Shown one piece after another: positions 37,128 through 49,111 of a stretch of 64,000 nt of DNA. The notes beneath the pieces are model-generated. The model saw only the letters and a list, made by a program, of their open reading frames with translations. It made no database searches and was not told the origin of the DNA. The translations under genes and the position numbers were made by a program. Source of the DNA: Hevea brasiliensis (lineage: Eukaryota > Streptophyta > Magnoliopsida > Malpighiales > Euphorbiaceae). The stretch lies in contig NC_079501.1 in assembly GCF_030052815.1 (NCBI RefSeq), positions 97,728,190 to 97,792,189 of the forward strand. The letters run 5' to 3'. Position 1 is the first letter of the stretch, and each line of letters opens with the position of its first letter.

Positions 37128-38373
37128 ACTTTGTCATGACCAGATCTAATAGGCTGGACCGACACTAGGGCCTAGGCCAGCATAAAGCTCTCGAGGCCCT
37201 TAATAAGCCTTACTGTTCCCAAATCCATAATCATAGCAAAAAATTGAGGCCCAACATGTCAATAAAATAAAATAAAATATTATATTTTTATTCAAACCAA
37301 ACCAACCCAATAACCATCAGAAGCTAAAGCTAGGGGAGCTCAGCTTAACCCTGTTATCATCATTTATAAACCATTTAAATTTCATAAGAATTTTTGATTT
37401 ATTAATACCAAAAATTTAAATTAACACAAGCCCTGAAAAGATCAATGTTACTGCTAATACATGCGGAGTTCTAAATTACAAATTAAGGAAATAATAGTAC
37501 AAATGAGTAGCCACTGATAAACCTATGAGAATGGAAGCAGGTTATTCTGAAAAAGAAATCCTCCTGTAGCCCAGAAAAATAAGGTGAATAGGAGTGAGCA
37601 TTCTACTCATAGAGTAAGATATTGATTTTAAATACAATTTCTATAACTATCTAGGGCTAATACATCCCTAAGGATAAAATGTAACATATACCAATATATT
37701 CAACTAAATTTAAATAATATTCGCACAAAGAATAATTTAGAGCACTCACACACCTGTGTGTCACATCAATCAAATATATATATATATATATATATATGGG
37801 AGCTAATCCCCTATACAGCTCTCTTAATTCCAACCTCTGCCAGGAGATCAACTCGAGCCGGACTTTTTCTTAATAATCCAAATGTGGGGGTCAGGGAGAT
37901 CAACTCAAAGCCGTACTAACCCTAACTTATCACAAAAAGGATTAGGCTCTAAGTGAGACTAGCTCAAGCCAATCTGCCCATCCTACCCATATCTAGTACC
38001 ACACCTCACGCACGTCGCCACACGCACACAGCTCCAAATTACCCTAAGGCTACACCCGCATCAATTTCATCAAATAATAATGCAACATAATGCGTGCCTA
38101 TAATAGCTATATAAATATAATTATAAGTGAATGCATGAGCATGTCTTGTATATATAATAATATTAAAATTATAAATAAAATTAATATTTACTCACAGTAC
38201 AGTGGAGACTATTGTGGCTACTGGGTGGAGGAAGATGACTGACCCTGCTCACCTAAACAATTATATTAATGAATTTGTCAGCTCTAATACAAAATAAAAA
38301 CTTAAAGAGTTAAAAGACACCATAGTTTATGCCAAGAATCCAGCAGAGTTTTTTCTATATTTAAGACCTACCT

Positions 38374-41300
38374 TGTAACACCCCTACATGCATAGTTCTG
38401 TATATTTCACTGTTCCAGTGATTGATATCGGTCCGGATAATTAAAAGGCTTAGAACCATATTTAAGTCACCTAGAAAAGCCCAGAATAAAAATTAATAGC
38501 AATTACCAGAAGGAAAAATTGAAATAAGAAAAACAAAGCATAAAAGGTTAAATGAGCCGGGGGTCACAGTGATGGGTGACCGTACCGAAAAGTGATTGTG
38601 AGGTCAGTTGTAACCCTAATTTCGTACGGGGCATTGTGACACCGTAGTCCTAAGAAATATTGCGAAGCTAGTGGAAATGAGAAAATCACAGAAAAGAGTT
38701 GAGAAGTAGGTCAAATAATTAGATTAGGGTTCTAGAAGAAATACATAATTATTGGTAAATCGAATCAGATCGGCGAGGGGTAAATTGGTCAATTCACCCC
38801 TAGAGGTGACTTTTGGCCTAACTGTCCAATAAAATGTAAGAAATTAAAATTTTGAAATATAGATTTAAATTGAAGAAGTATGGAGAAAACAAAGAAAAAA
38901 GAAAAGAAAATAAAATAAGATTAATGACATCATCATGATGATGCCAAAATGAGATCATAAATAATTACCATTTACTTAATTATTTGACTAAGTCAAAATA
39001 AAGTTAAATACACATAAAATAAAAAAAGAAAAAAAATAATTTCATTTTGTCTTCTTCAACTCAAATTGCCGTCCCTCTCTCTTGGCTCTCTCTCTCTCTA
39101 TACTCAAATTTCCACCATTGATGAGTAAGTTCAAGCTTTTAGAACTTGAATTTTTCTCACAATCCCTAACCTTGAACCTTAGAGAACTTCTAATTTACCC
39201 TAGAAAAGAAGAATTGAAGGAAGAAAATTGAAAGAATTGGAGGAAAAAGTGAGGATTCAAGAGCTTCATTTAAGGTTAGTGATTTAGCTTTTAATTGTAT
39301 ATTTAAATTCATGTTTAAGTAGTTGAATTACATTAGAATTTGAAGAAAATGAAACAAAATCAAGCATGTTAGAACCCTAAGGAATTTCGACTGCCATGGT
39401 GGTTGTAGCAGTTGATGTGTTTTGGTTTGATAAAACATGTATACAAGTTCAATTAAGTGTGTAGGTATGAATTATTTACTTTAATTTCATCAATTGAACC
39501 AAGTAGAGAAATTAGGGTTCTTAGCCATTGCAAATTGGGGGAAAATTTGGGGATTTATGAAATTGAGACAAATTGACCTAATCAAGACTCAAAATGGTCA
39601 ATTAGGATAAATTAGAGAGTGTTGGAATGGTGAGAAGTGAAATTAAATTCAGATTGGTAAGGGTCCAATTCTGGACAGCCAGACCAAGGTCCACTTAAAG
39701 GACCAAAACTGTAATTATTCTACTCCAATTGGTGTGAGGCCAATTGGAGATGAAATTAGACACATAATGCCACAATTTTCATGCAGAAATCCTGCCCTAA
39801 AAATGACTTTAAGTTAGTGAACAATCAGGTCAAACCCGAATTTGGCACACTGCCAATGTACAGAAATGACCAAATGAACAGTGTTTGTTCATTTGACCAT
39901 AACTTAGTGTAGGAAGGTCCAAATGACCTGAATTTTATACTGATGGAAAGTTGAGATATAGCACTACAATTTTTATGAAGAACACAAACCCAATTTCTAA
40001 CCATAACCCATCCAAAAAGTGAGCTGCAGTCGGCACACCAAAACTGTCAGAACAGAATTGATACCCAGAATTCTGGGTTAAAACCAATCCGACCAGCCAC
40101 CTTGAAATTAACATAACTTGAGATAAAAAAAACTCTAAATAGAGTGATTCAAAAAAGGAATTAAAGCTAAGACAATAAGGAACAACTTTGATGAAGGAAA
40201 GTTGGCCAAATTCCCATTGTAACCAGACCAATGGAACAGTAGAAGACAGTGATCCAAAACTGAAAATTTAAAATTTCTCTTAGGAGGCTTAGAAATTGAA
40301 ATGGCAAATAATGTCAACAAATTTGACACTCAAAATGTGGTATGTGGGTGTAATTGGAATTCACATACCTATTAAGAATGAAAAAGTCAATATTTTGACT
40401 TGAATAGTATAATGAATAGTAACCCCAAATTACCAAATTCAAAGAATTCCATTTTTAAGCAAGTTTAGGTGTACATTCAAGCATGCATAAAATTAAATGT
40501 TGGATCAATTAAGAAACCTGATACTGAAACGCTTTAAATTATTTGTTTCAGTTGAAAAAGAGACTGAGAAGGAAGATAAGGAAAAGTGAGTCAAGACCTA
40601 GAGGCGACTCATTCTAGGTTTGTGCACAATAAGCTTTAATTTATATTTTCTAATTGAAAACTTATTTAGCTATGCATTGTGAATTAATTATACTAATTAT
40701 GGGTTTCGAGAAATGTTGTGTTGCCATTTTATGAATAGAAATTTGAATTGGAAATTGATTTGTGTTTTGCGTGAAATGTTTGAATAACTTGATTTAAATT
40801 AATTTCGGATTCACACTTAGCATGACAGTATCATTATATTCCTCCTCCGTTTACGGGGTTGAGATCGTCTATATTCCTTCCTCTCTGGCTTGCCAGTTGA
40901 GGTCGAGATTGGATGAGTACTCATATAGCTAGCTAGCCACCTCCCTCATTGATTTCAATTAGTGGGGTTGAGATTGTTTTATCGTGGTGTACAATACGGC
41001 ATTGATAAAAAATTTTGTGTCATGATCTAAGTTGTGTATGGATTGGCAACACTGTGCTTTATAAATTATTTGACAAAATGGTATTATAAATATGATTTGA
41101 AATTTGTGAAATGTGATTGTGAAAGGCTTCGAATTACTGTTTATCGATGAATATTTTATTTTTCGCATCTTTAAATTTTTTTGTGCACCACTGAGTAAAC
41201 AATACTCTGAGATAGCTTTATTTGCTGTCGCAGATAAGGGAAAAGAAAAAGCAGCAGAGTGAGCTGCTAAGTTGATAAGGACTCCATTGAAGTTTTTATA

Positions 41301-41890
41301 CAGGTATTTATTTATACCCTTGTAAATTTGACTTGATGTAAATATTCTTTTGTTCATATGTATCTAAGTAGTTAGATGAGTAGTTGTACATTAAAGTTTG
41401 TAATAATATTATTTTTAAATTTTCTTTCTGTAAATTAAGACTTATGAGTGTAAATTAAATTCAATACAACGTTGATGAGTTTATTGAACTGTTTTTTTTT
41501 AGAATGTTTTGGGTTGTGAATTTTGACTTAAGATTTGGTTGAATTGTATTGATTTGAGAATATATTGGCAGTTGGGGTTGAGAAATAAAATTATTGGGAG
41601 TATTTTCATAGGTTTTAAAAAACTGATTTTTCCCAAATATAGACGACACTCTGCCGAAATTTTTATAAAATTTGCGAAAAATTTAAATTGATTGAAAATT
41701 TGATATGTGGTTTAACTTAAATTAAAAGTTTTTAATACCTGTCAAAATTGCTCACCACCTTTAAAGGGAAATAAAATTGCTTTAAAATCCCTTGTAGTGT
41801 AGTTAATGGGTTATCAGTAGGCAAAGTTCAATAATTCATTAAGTATACTATGGAATCATGTTATGCCTTACAGAGAGGTAAGGTATGACA
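38374..41890 (+). repeat. 5' LTR of C
   Basis: TGTAACACCCC...GGTATGACA, about 3517 bp, uninterrupted. Aligns with 46843-49111, 52167-52518 and 60149-60866. Contains a short (CT)n at about 39085. The segment 39660-40330 is homologous to family B LTRs (for example 57960-58490), showing B and C are related LTR families. Confidence 0.9.
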
Positions 41891-41898
41891 TGTTTTAG

Positions 41899-41914
41899 TG
41901 GTATCATAGCCATG
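41899..41914 (+). other. Primer binding site of C
   Basis: 'tggtatcatagccatg' lies 8 bases after the LTR end and matches the Met-tRNA primer complement with one change (TCATAG for TCAGAG). Confidence 0.8.
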
Positions 41915-42082
41915 TTTTAAAATGAGTTTTGAATATGAATTTGAATATTTTCTTTGATAAGTACAACTGCTCAAGTGTTCTTAGTTGATACATATGATAT
42001 ATTTACATCATGAATATGAACTAATGGAGATAAACCTCCTTGTGTTTGTTATTAGGAAGTAGATAATTTATTTGAAATCAGA

Positions 42083-43325
42083 ATGGAAGAAGGAGATCAT
42101 TCCGTCGAGCAATCTGTTGAGACTGAGGCACCGGGGAAAGCCCTATCTCTCCAGAATGTGAGTGGGTCAGCCACTCCAGCTCCTCAAATGCCATAATTTC
42201 CTGCACAATTTGCTTAGCAGATGGCTACATTATTCAAACAAATGGTTGGCAATGTACCTACTCAAGCACCTGTAGCACAACCATAGTCCACAGCCAAACA
42301 ATATGAAAAATTAATGAAATTTGGGGCTACAGAATTCAAAGGAACTGTGGATCCACTGGAAGCCGAGCAGTGGTTGGAAAGGATGGAATGGGTATTTAGG
42401 AAGCTGCAGTGTACAGAAGAACTTAAATTTGAATATTCAGTTTCCTTGCTGTAAGGGGATGCCTATGAATGGTGGAAGAGCATCCCCCACAGTCTGGTTG
42501 AACCTCCAGTCCTTACCTGGTTAGATTTTTTGAAGGAGTTTCGACAGAAATGGGTTCCTGACGCTTATGTCGACATGAAACTACAAAAGTTTTTAAGTCT
42601 GAAGCAAGGGGATAGAATAATAGCAGAATATGAGAGAGACTTCTCTCGACTGAGCCATTATACTGGAAGCTTGATTGCCACCCCTAGAGATCGATGTAAG
42701 CGGTTTGAGGCTGGGTTAAGGCCAAGCTTGAGAATGCAAGTTATGGGGTTCCGACATCAGAACTTCTCAGAGTTGATCTCACAGGCTTTGGAGCTGGAAA
42801 GGATTGAAAAGGAAGGATCAGTTAAAAAGAGTACAGAAGAGAAAGAGAAAACTAGGAAGTTTACTAGTTAAGCACCTGATAGTGGTTCAGGGAAGAGGAA
42901 ATATTTTGGGGGATCCAGTTCATGCAAGTCGGGTAGAGGCAGATCTTCTGGACAGAGACCACCCCGATCTGGTCAGCAGACCTAGCAGACACCCAGAGGG
43001 GCATTATCGGTCCATGTATGTGAGACCTGTGGCAGAACACACGGTGGAGCATGCTATAGAGCCATATGCGCATATTTTAACTGTGGAGGGACCGGTCACT
43101 TTGCAAAGGATTGTATGAGTGCACACCATTCTGGACCATCTACTACATTTGAGGGATTAGCCCAAGCCTCTACACTGAGGGGTTCATCAGCAATTAGCAG
43201 AGGCAGAGGTAGAGGTAGGGGTAGTACCCTAGGGAGTTAGAGTACAGTGAATTAGCCAGAACAAGGTAGTGCACCAGCCAGAGTCTACATGATGAGATAG
43301 AGAGAAGAGGCTGAGATATCTGATA
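42083..43325 (+). pseudogene. gag: Gypsy C gag
   Basis: From ATG 42083 (MEEGDHSVEQ) in one frame. The retrotransposon Gag core is clear: FGATEFKGTVDPLEAEQWL, WWKSIPHSL, FLKEFRQKWVP, KQGDRIIAEYERDFSRLSHY. C-terminal to it are a Cys/His region (CETCGRTHGGACYRA) and a zinc knuckle reading YFNCGGTGHFAKDC, in which the first Cys is Tyr. In-frame stops: TAA 42194, TAG 42215, TAG 42284, TAA 42452, TAA 42869, TAG 42983, TAG 43238, TAG 43253 and TAG 43298. No frameshift. Gag would form the particle and bind RNA; this copy cannot. Confidence 0.88.
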
Positions 43326-45200
43326 TTGTGGCTAGTATATTCTCTATCTCTGATCAACATGTATTTGTGCTATTTGATCCGGGTTCTACTCATTCGTATG
43401 TTAGTGCTAGCATCGTTGATTCTCTTATAGTTCCTTGTGTAAAAATGGATTTTGAGGTGCTAGTAACTAGCCCACAAGGACAAGAGGTCAGGGTCAACAG
43501 CATGTATAGGGATTGTCCTTTGGTGATCCAATGACATACTTTTCTGTCTGATTTGATAGAAATGCCCTTTAGAGATTATGATATTATCTTGGGCATGGAT
43601 TAGTTAGCTAGGCGTCATGGCATGATTGATTGTAGATTGAAGACAGTCACTTTTGGTCTTCCTCAATACGGTGATGTGGTAATACATGGGGAGAGACAGT
43701 TATTGCCATCAAACATTATTTCGGCTTCACTAGCTCGAAAAATGATCAGAAAGAGGTGTGAAGCATACTTGGCATATATGGTAAACACCCAAGTAGGGAG
43801 TCCAACACTGAGAGACAACCCTACAGTATGTGACTTTCCAGATGTGTTTCCTGAAGAATTACTAGGATTACCTCTGGAAAGAGAGGTGCATTTTGAAATA
43901 GAAGTTATGCCTGGTGTGGACCTAATCTCCATTACACCTTACAGAATGGCACCTGTCGAGTTGAAGGAGTTGAAGGTGCAGTCGCAAGAATTGCTTGATA
44001 AGGACTTTATTCGCCCTAGTGTGTCACCTTGGGGAGCGCCAATGTTATTTCTTAAGAGGAAAGATGGTACTCTTCATCTATTTATTGACTACATACAGCT
44101 GAATAAGGTGACAATAAAGAACAGATATCTATTGCCTCGTATAAATGATTTGTTTAATCAGTTGAAGGGTGCAGTTATGTTCTCCAAAATTGACTTAAGA
44201 TCAGGATATTATCAGTTGAGGGTGCAAGAGCAGAGCATTCCTAAAACTGTGTTTAGAACTCGATATGGCCATTATGAATTTCTAGTTATGCCATTTGGGT
44301 TAACCAATGCTCCGGCTGCATTTATGGACCTGATGAACACTATCTTCAGGCCCTACCTTGATCAATTTGTGGTTGTGTTTATTGATGACATCTTAGTGTA
44401 TTCGAGAAATGCAGAGGAGCATGATAGACATCTGCGGATTGTGCTACAGACTTTAAGGGAGAAACAACTGTAATCCAAATTGTTGAAATGTGAATTTTGG
44501 CTGAAAGAAATTGCTTTCTTGGGGCACATAGTATCAGTAGAGGGTATCAAGGTAGATCCTAGTAAGATTGATGCTATCCTTAATTGGAAGGCACCCAGAA
44601 ATATTACAAAAGTCCGCAGTTTTCTGGGTTTAGCTGGATACTACCGTCGGTTTGTGAAGGGATTTTCCATGTTGACATATCTACTGACCAAACTGCTTCA
44701 AAAAGATGTGAAATTTCAGTGGACTGATAAATGCTAGCAGAGTTTTGATGAGTTAAAGAAATGTCGAACTGAAGCTCCAGTCCTGACTTTACCTACATCG
44801 GGTAAAGAATATACAGTTTATAGCGATGCTTCTCACAATGGGTTAAGCTGTATACTGATGCAAGATCGAAATGTCATTGCTTATGCATCATGCCAGCTGA
44901 AACCACATGAGAGAAACTACCCTACACATGACCTGGAGCTTGCTGCTATTGACTTTGCTCTGAAGATTTAGAGACATTATCTGTATGGGAAAAAGTGTTA
45001 TATCTACACAGATCACAAGAGCTTAAAATATTTGGGCACCTAGAAAGAGTTGAATTTGAGACAGAGGAGATGATTAGAGATGATAAAAGACTATAATTGT
45101 CTAATAGACTACCAGCCAGGGAAAGCTAATGTAGTGGCTGATGCCTTAAATCGTAAGACTATGGTAAGTCTAAGAGTTTCTTCTTTGTCCATGGACATGA
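43326..45200 (+). pseudogene. pol: Gypsy C protease, reverse transcriptase and RNase H
   Basis: Same frame as gag. Protease motif LFDPGSTHSY (about 43370, Pro in place of Ser/Thr after Asp) and the second protease motif IILGMD at 43583. RT from about 43985: [44 protein letters not shown], catalytic FIDDILVYS at about 44378, [16 protein letters not shown]. RNase [50 protein letters not shown]. Stops: TGA 43532, TAG 43601, TAA 44471, TAG 44735, TAG 44969, TAG 45041 and TGA 45071. The first frameshift of gag-pol is near 45199. Confidence 0.9.
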
Positions 45201-46735
45201 GTTGAAAGCACTACATGCTAGTTTAGAGGTTGATGAAGGGGGACAAATGGTAGTTACATGGTAGGTACAGCCAGTGTTGATTGATCAGATTAGAATGGCT
45301 ACACAAAATGATGAGAAATATCAGAAATTGATGAAGGAAGCTCGGGATGGTAAGAAACCTAAATTTTCTATGAGAGATGATGGCTTATTGCTACACCAGG
45401 GTAGAATGTGCGTTCCTAATGATGTTAAATTGAGACAAATCATTATGAAGGAAGTATATGAGTCTCCTTTTGTTATGCACCCTGGTGGCACTAAGATGTA
45501 TAGGGGGGGGGGGTAAAAGAACATTATTGGTGGAATGGGATGAAGAAGGATATAGCTGAGCACATATCTAAATGCCTAACTTATTAGCAAGTGAAGGCAG
45601 AGCATCAAGTGCCAGTTGGTTTGCTACATCCATTGCTAGTGCCTGAGTGGAAATGGGAAAGGATAACAATGGATTTTGTAATGAGACTTCCGAGAACACA
45701 GAAGAGCCATGATGCAGTATGGGATTGGCTAAACTATACATTATTGTGGATTTTACTAAATAATGGATTTTGTAAAAGAACATTATTATGGACAGATTGA
45801 CCAAGTCTGCTCATTTTCTGCCAATCCAGATGGACTATAGCCTAGAGAGATTGGCTAAACTATACATTGATGAGATTGTGAGACTTCATGAGGTGCCAGT
45901 ATCTATTATGTCAGACAGAGATCCAAGGTTCACTTCTAGATTCTGGGGTAGTCTTCAGAGAGCCTTAGGAACTAGATTGAACTTCAGTACGGCATTCCAC
46001 CCATAGACAGATGGCTAGGCTGAGAGGGTAATTCAGATATTGGAGGATATGCTACGAGCTTGTGTAATTGAGTTTGAAGGTAGTTGGGACACACACTTGC
46101 CTTTGATTGAGTTCGCTTACAACAACAGCTATCAATCAAGCATAGGCATGCCACCATATCAAGCTCTGTATGGTAGGAAGTGCAGAACTCCTCTGTGTTG
46201 GGATGAAGTGGGTGAAAATAGACTGATTGGCCCAAAGATTATTCAGCAGACAGAGGAAAAGATCAGGCTGATCAGAGACAGACTAAAGGTTGAATCAGAC
46301 CGACAGAAGTCCTATATTGATTTAAAAAGGAGAGATATTGAGTACACCGTGGGTGATAAGGTATTCCTCAAGGTTTCCCTGTGGAAGAAGATTATAAGAT
46401 TTGGCAGAAAGGGGAAACTGAGTCCTTGCTTCATTAAACCATATAAGGTTCTCGAGAGAGTGGGTCCTCTGGCATACAAATTGGCACTACCTCCAGAGTT
46501 AGAGAGGATACATAATGTCTTTCATGTATCCATGTTCAGGAGGTATAAATCAGACCCCTCTCATGTGCTACCATTATAAGAGATTGAGGTGAATCCAGAC
46601 CTCACTTATGAGGAAGAACCTTAAGATTCTGACATAAGAGGTGAAGCAACTAAGGAACAAGCAGATACCATTAGTGAAAGTGCTGTGGAACCATCATTCA
46701 GGCCAGGAAGCTACTTGGGAACGTGAGAAATATAT
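45201..46735 (+). pseudogene. pol: Gypsy C integrase with GPY/F and chromodomain-like C-terminus
   Basis: Three frames follow one another: 45201-45512, 45513-45722 and 45788-46579. The H2C2 zinc region ends at an 11-12 base G-run (45502-45513) that shifts the frame. Core: [33 protein letters not shown], and the Glu of AERVIQILEDML; all three acidic residues are visible. 45723-45787 is an inserted filler patch, reported separately. GPY/F domain FGRKGKLSPCFIKPYKVLE with HNVFHVSMFRRYKSDPSHV at 46400-46565. At about 46632-46735, another frame reads NKQIPLVKVLWNHH and ATWEREKYMRK, the chromodomain-like tail of Tekay-type elements, which tethers integration to heterochromatin. Confidence 0.86.
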
Positions 46736-46802
46736 GAGGAAATAGCACCCACAGCTGTTCAGAGACTAACCTCAGGTAAAATTTTGAGACGAAATTTATT
46801 TT

Positions 46803-46842
46803 AAGAGGGGGGAGGGGGGGGGGGGGAGTGGGGGGAGAGAAT
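46803..46842 (+). other. Polypurine tract of C
   Basis: A run of A and G, almost all G, lies between the end of pol and the LTR start TGTAACACC at 46843. The G-run is longer than needed and is a place where length errors are likely. Confidence 0.85.
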
Positions 46843-49111
46843 TGTAACACCCCTACATGCATAGTTCTGTATATTTCACTGTACCGATGACCAGTGTCGA
46901 TCTGAACAATTAAGAGGCTTAGAACCATATTTAAGTCACTTAGAAAAGCCCAGAATAAAAATTAACAGCAATTACCAGAAGGAAAAATTGAAATAAGAAA
47001 AACAAAGCATAAAAGGTTAAATGAGTCAGGGGTCACAGCGATGGTTGACCGTACCAGGAAGTGACGCGAGGATAGTTGTAACTCTAATTTCGTACCGAGC
47101 ATTGTGACACCACAGTCCTAAGAATTATTACGAAGCTCGTGGAAATGAGAAAATCACCAAAAAGAGTTGAGAAGTAGGTCAAATAATTAGATCAGGGTTC
47201 CAGAAGAAATACAGAATTATTGGTAAACTGGATCAGACCGGCGAGGGGCAAATTGGTCAATTCACCCCTAGAGGTGACTCTTGGCCTAACTGTCCAATAA
47301 AATGTAAGAAATTAAAATTTTGAAATATAGATTTAAATTGAAGAAGTATGGAGAATTGAAGAAGTATGGAGAAAACAAAGGAAAAAGAAAAGAAAATAAA
47401 ATAAGATTAGTGACATCATCATGATGATGCCAAAATGGGATCATAAATAATTACCATTTACTTAATTATTTGACTAAGTCAAAATAAAGATAAATACACA
47501 TAAAATAAAAAAAGAAAAAAAATAATTTCATTTTGTCTTTTTCAACTCAAATTGTCGTCCCTCTCTCTTGGCTCTCTCTCTCTCTCTCTCTCTCTATACT
47601 CAAATTTCCACCATTGATGAGTAAGTTCAAGCTTTTAGAACTTGAATTTCTCCCACAATCCCTAACCTTGAATCTTAGAGAACTTCTAATTTACCCTAGA
47701 AAAGAAGAATTGAAGGAAGAAAATCGAAAGAATTGGAGGAAAAAGTGAGGATTCAAGAGCTTCATTTAAGGTTAGTGATTTAGCTTTCAATTATATATTA
47801 AAATTCATGTTTAAGTAGTTGAATTACATTAGAATTTGAAGAAAATGAAACAAAATCAAGCATGTTAGAACCCTAAGGAATTTCAGCTGCCATGGTGGTT
47901 GTAGCAGTTGATGTGTTTTGGTTTGATAAAACATGTATACAAGTTCAATTAAGTGTGTAGGTATGAATTATGTACTTTAATTTCATCAATTGAATCAAGT
48001 AGAGAAATTAGGGTTCTTGGCCATTGCAAATTGGGGGAAAATTTGGGGATTTATGAAATTGAGACAAATTGACCTAATTGAGACTCAAAATGGTCAATTA
48101 GGATAAATTAGAGAGTGTTGGAATGGTGAGAAGTGAAATTAAATTCGGATTGGTAAGGGTCCAATTCTGGATAGCCAGACCAAGGTCCACTTGAAGGACT
48201 AAAACTATAATTATGCTACTCCAATTAGTGTGAGACCAATTGGAGATAAAATTAGACACATAATGCCACAATTTTCATGTAGAAACCCTGCCCTGAAAAT
48301 GACTTTAAGTTAGTAAACAATTAGGTCAAACCCAGATTTGGCACACTGCTACTGTACAAAAATGACCTATTCATTTGGCCATAACTTAGTGTAAGAAGGT
48401 CCAAATGACCTGAATTTTATAACGATGGAAAGCTGAGACATAGCACTACAACTTTTATGAAGAACATAAAGCTAATTTCTGACCATAACTCATCCGAAAA
48501 GTGAGCTGCAGTCAGCACACCAAAACTACCAGAACAGAATTGGTACCCAGAATTCTAGGTTAAAACCAATCCGGCCAGCCACCTTGAAATTAACATAACT
48601 TGAGCTACAAAACTCCAAATAGAGTGATTCAAAAAGGGAATTAAAGTTAAGACAATAAGGAACAACTTTGGTGTAGGAAAGTTGACCAAATTCCCATTGT
48701 AACCAGACCAATGGAATAGTAGAAAACAGTGATCCAAAACTGAAATTTTAAAATTTCTCTTATGAGGCTTAGAAATTGAAATAGCAACTAATGCCGACAA
48801 ATTTGACACTCAAAATATGGTATGTGAGTGTAATTGGAATTCACATACCTATTAAGAATGAAAAAGTCAACATTTTGACTTGAATAGTATAATGAATAGT
48901 AATCCCAAATTACCAAATTCAAAGAATTCCATTTTTAAGCAAGTTTAGGTGTACATTCCAGTATGCATGAAATTAATTGTTGGATCAATTATGAAACCTG
49001 ATACTAAAACACTGTAAATTGTGTATTTCAGTTGAAAAAGAGACTGAGAAGGAAGATAAAGAAAAGTGAGTCAAGGCCTAGAGGCAACTCATTCCAGGTT
49101 TGTGCACAATA

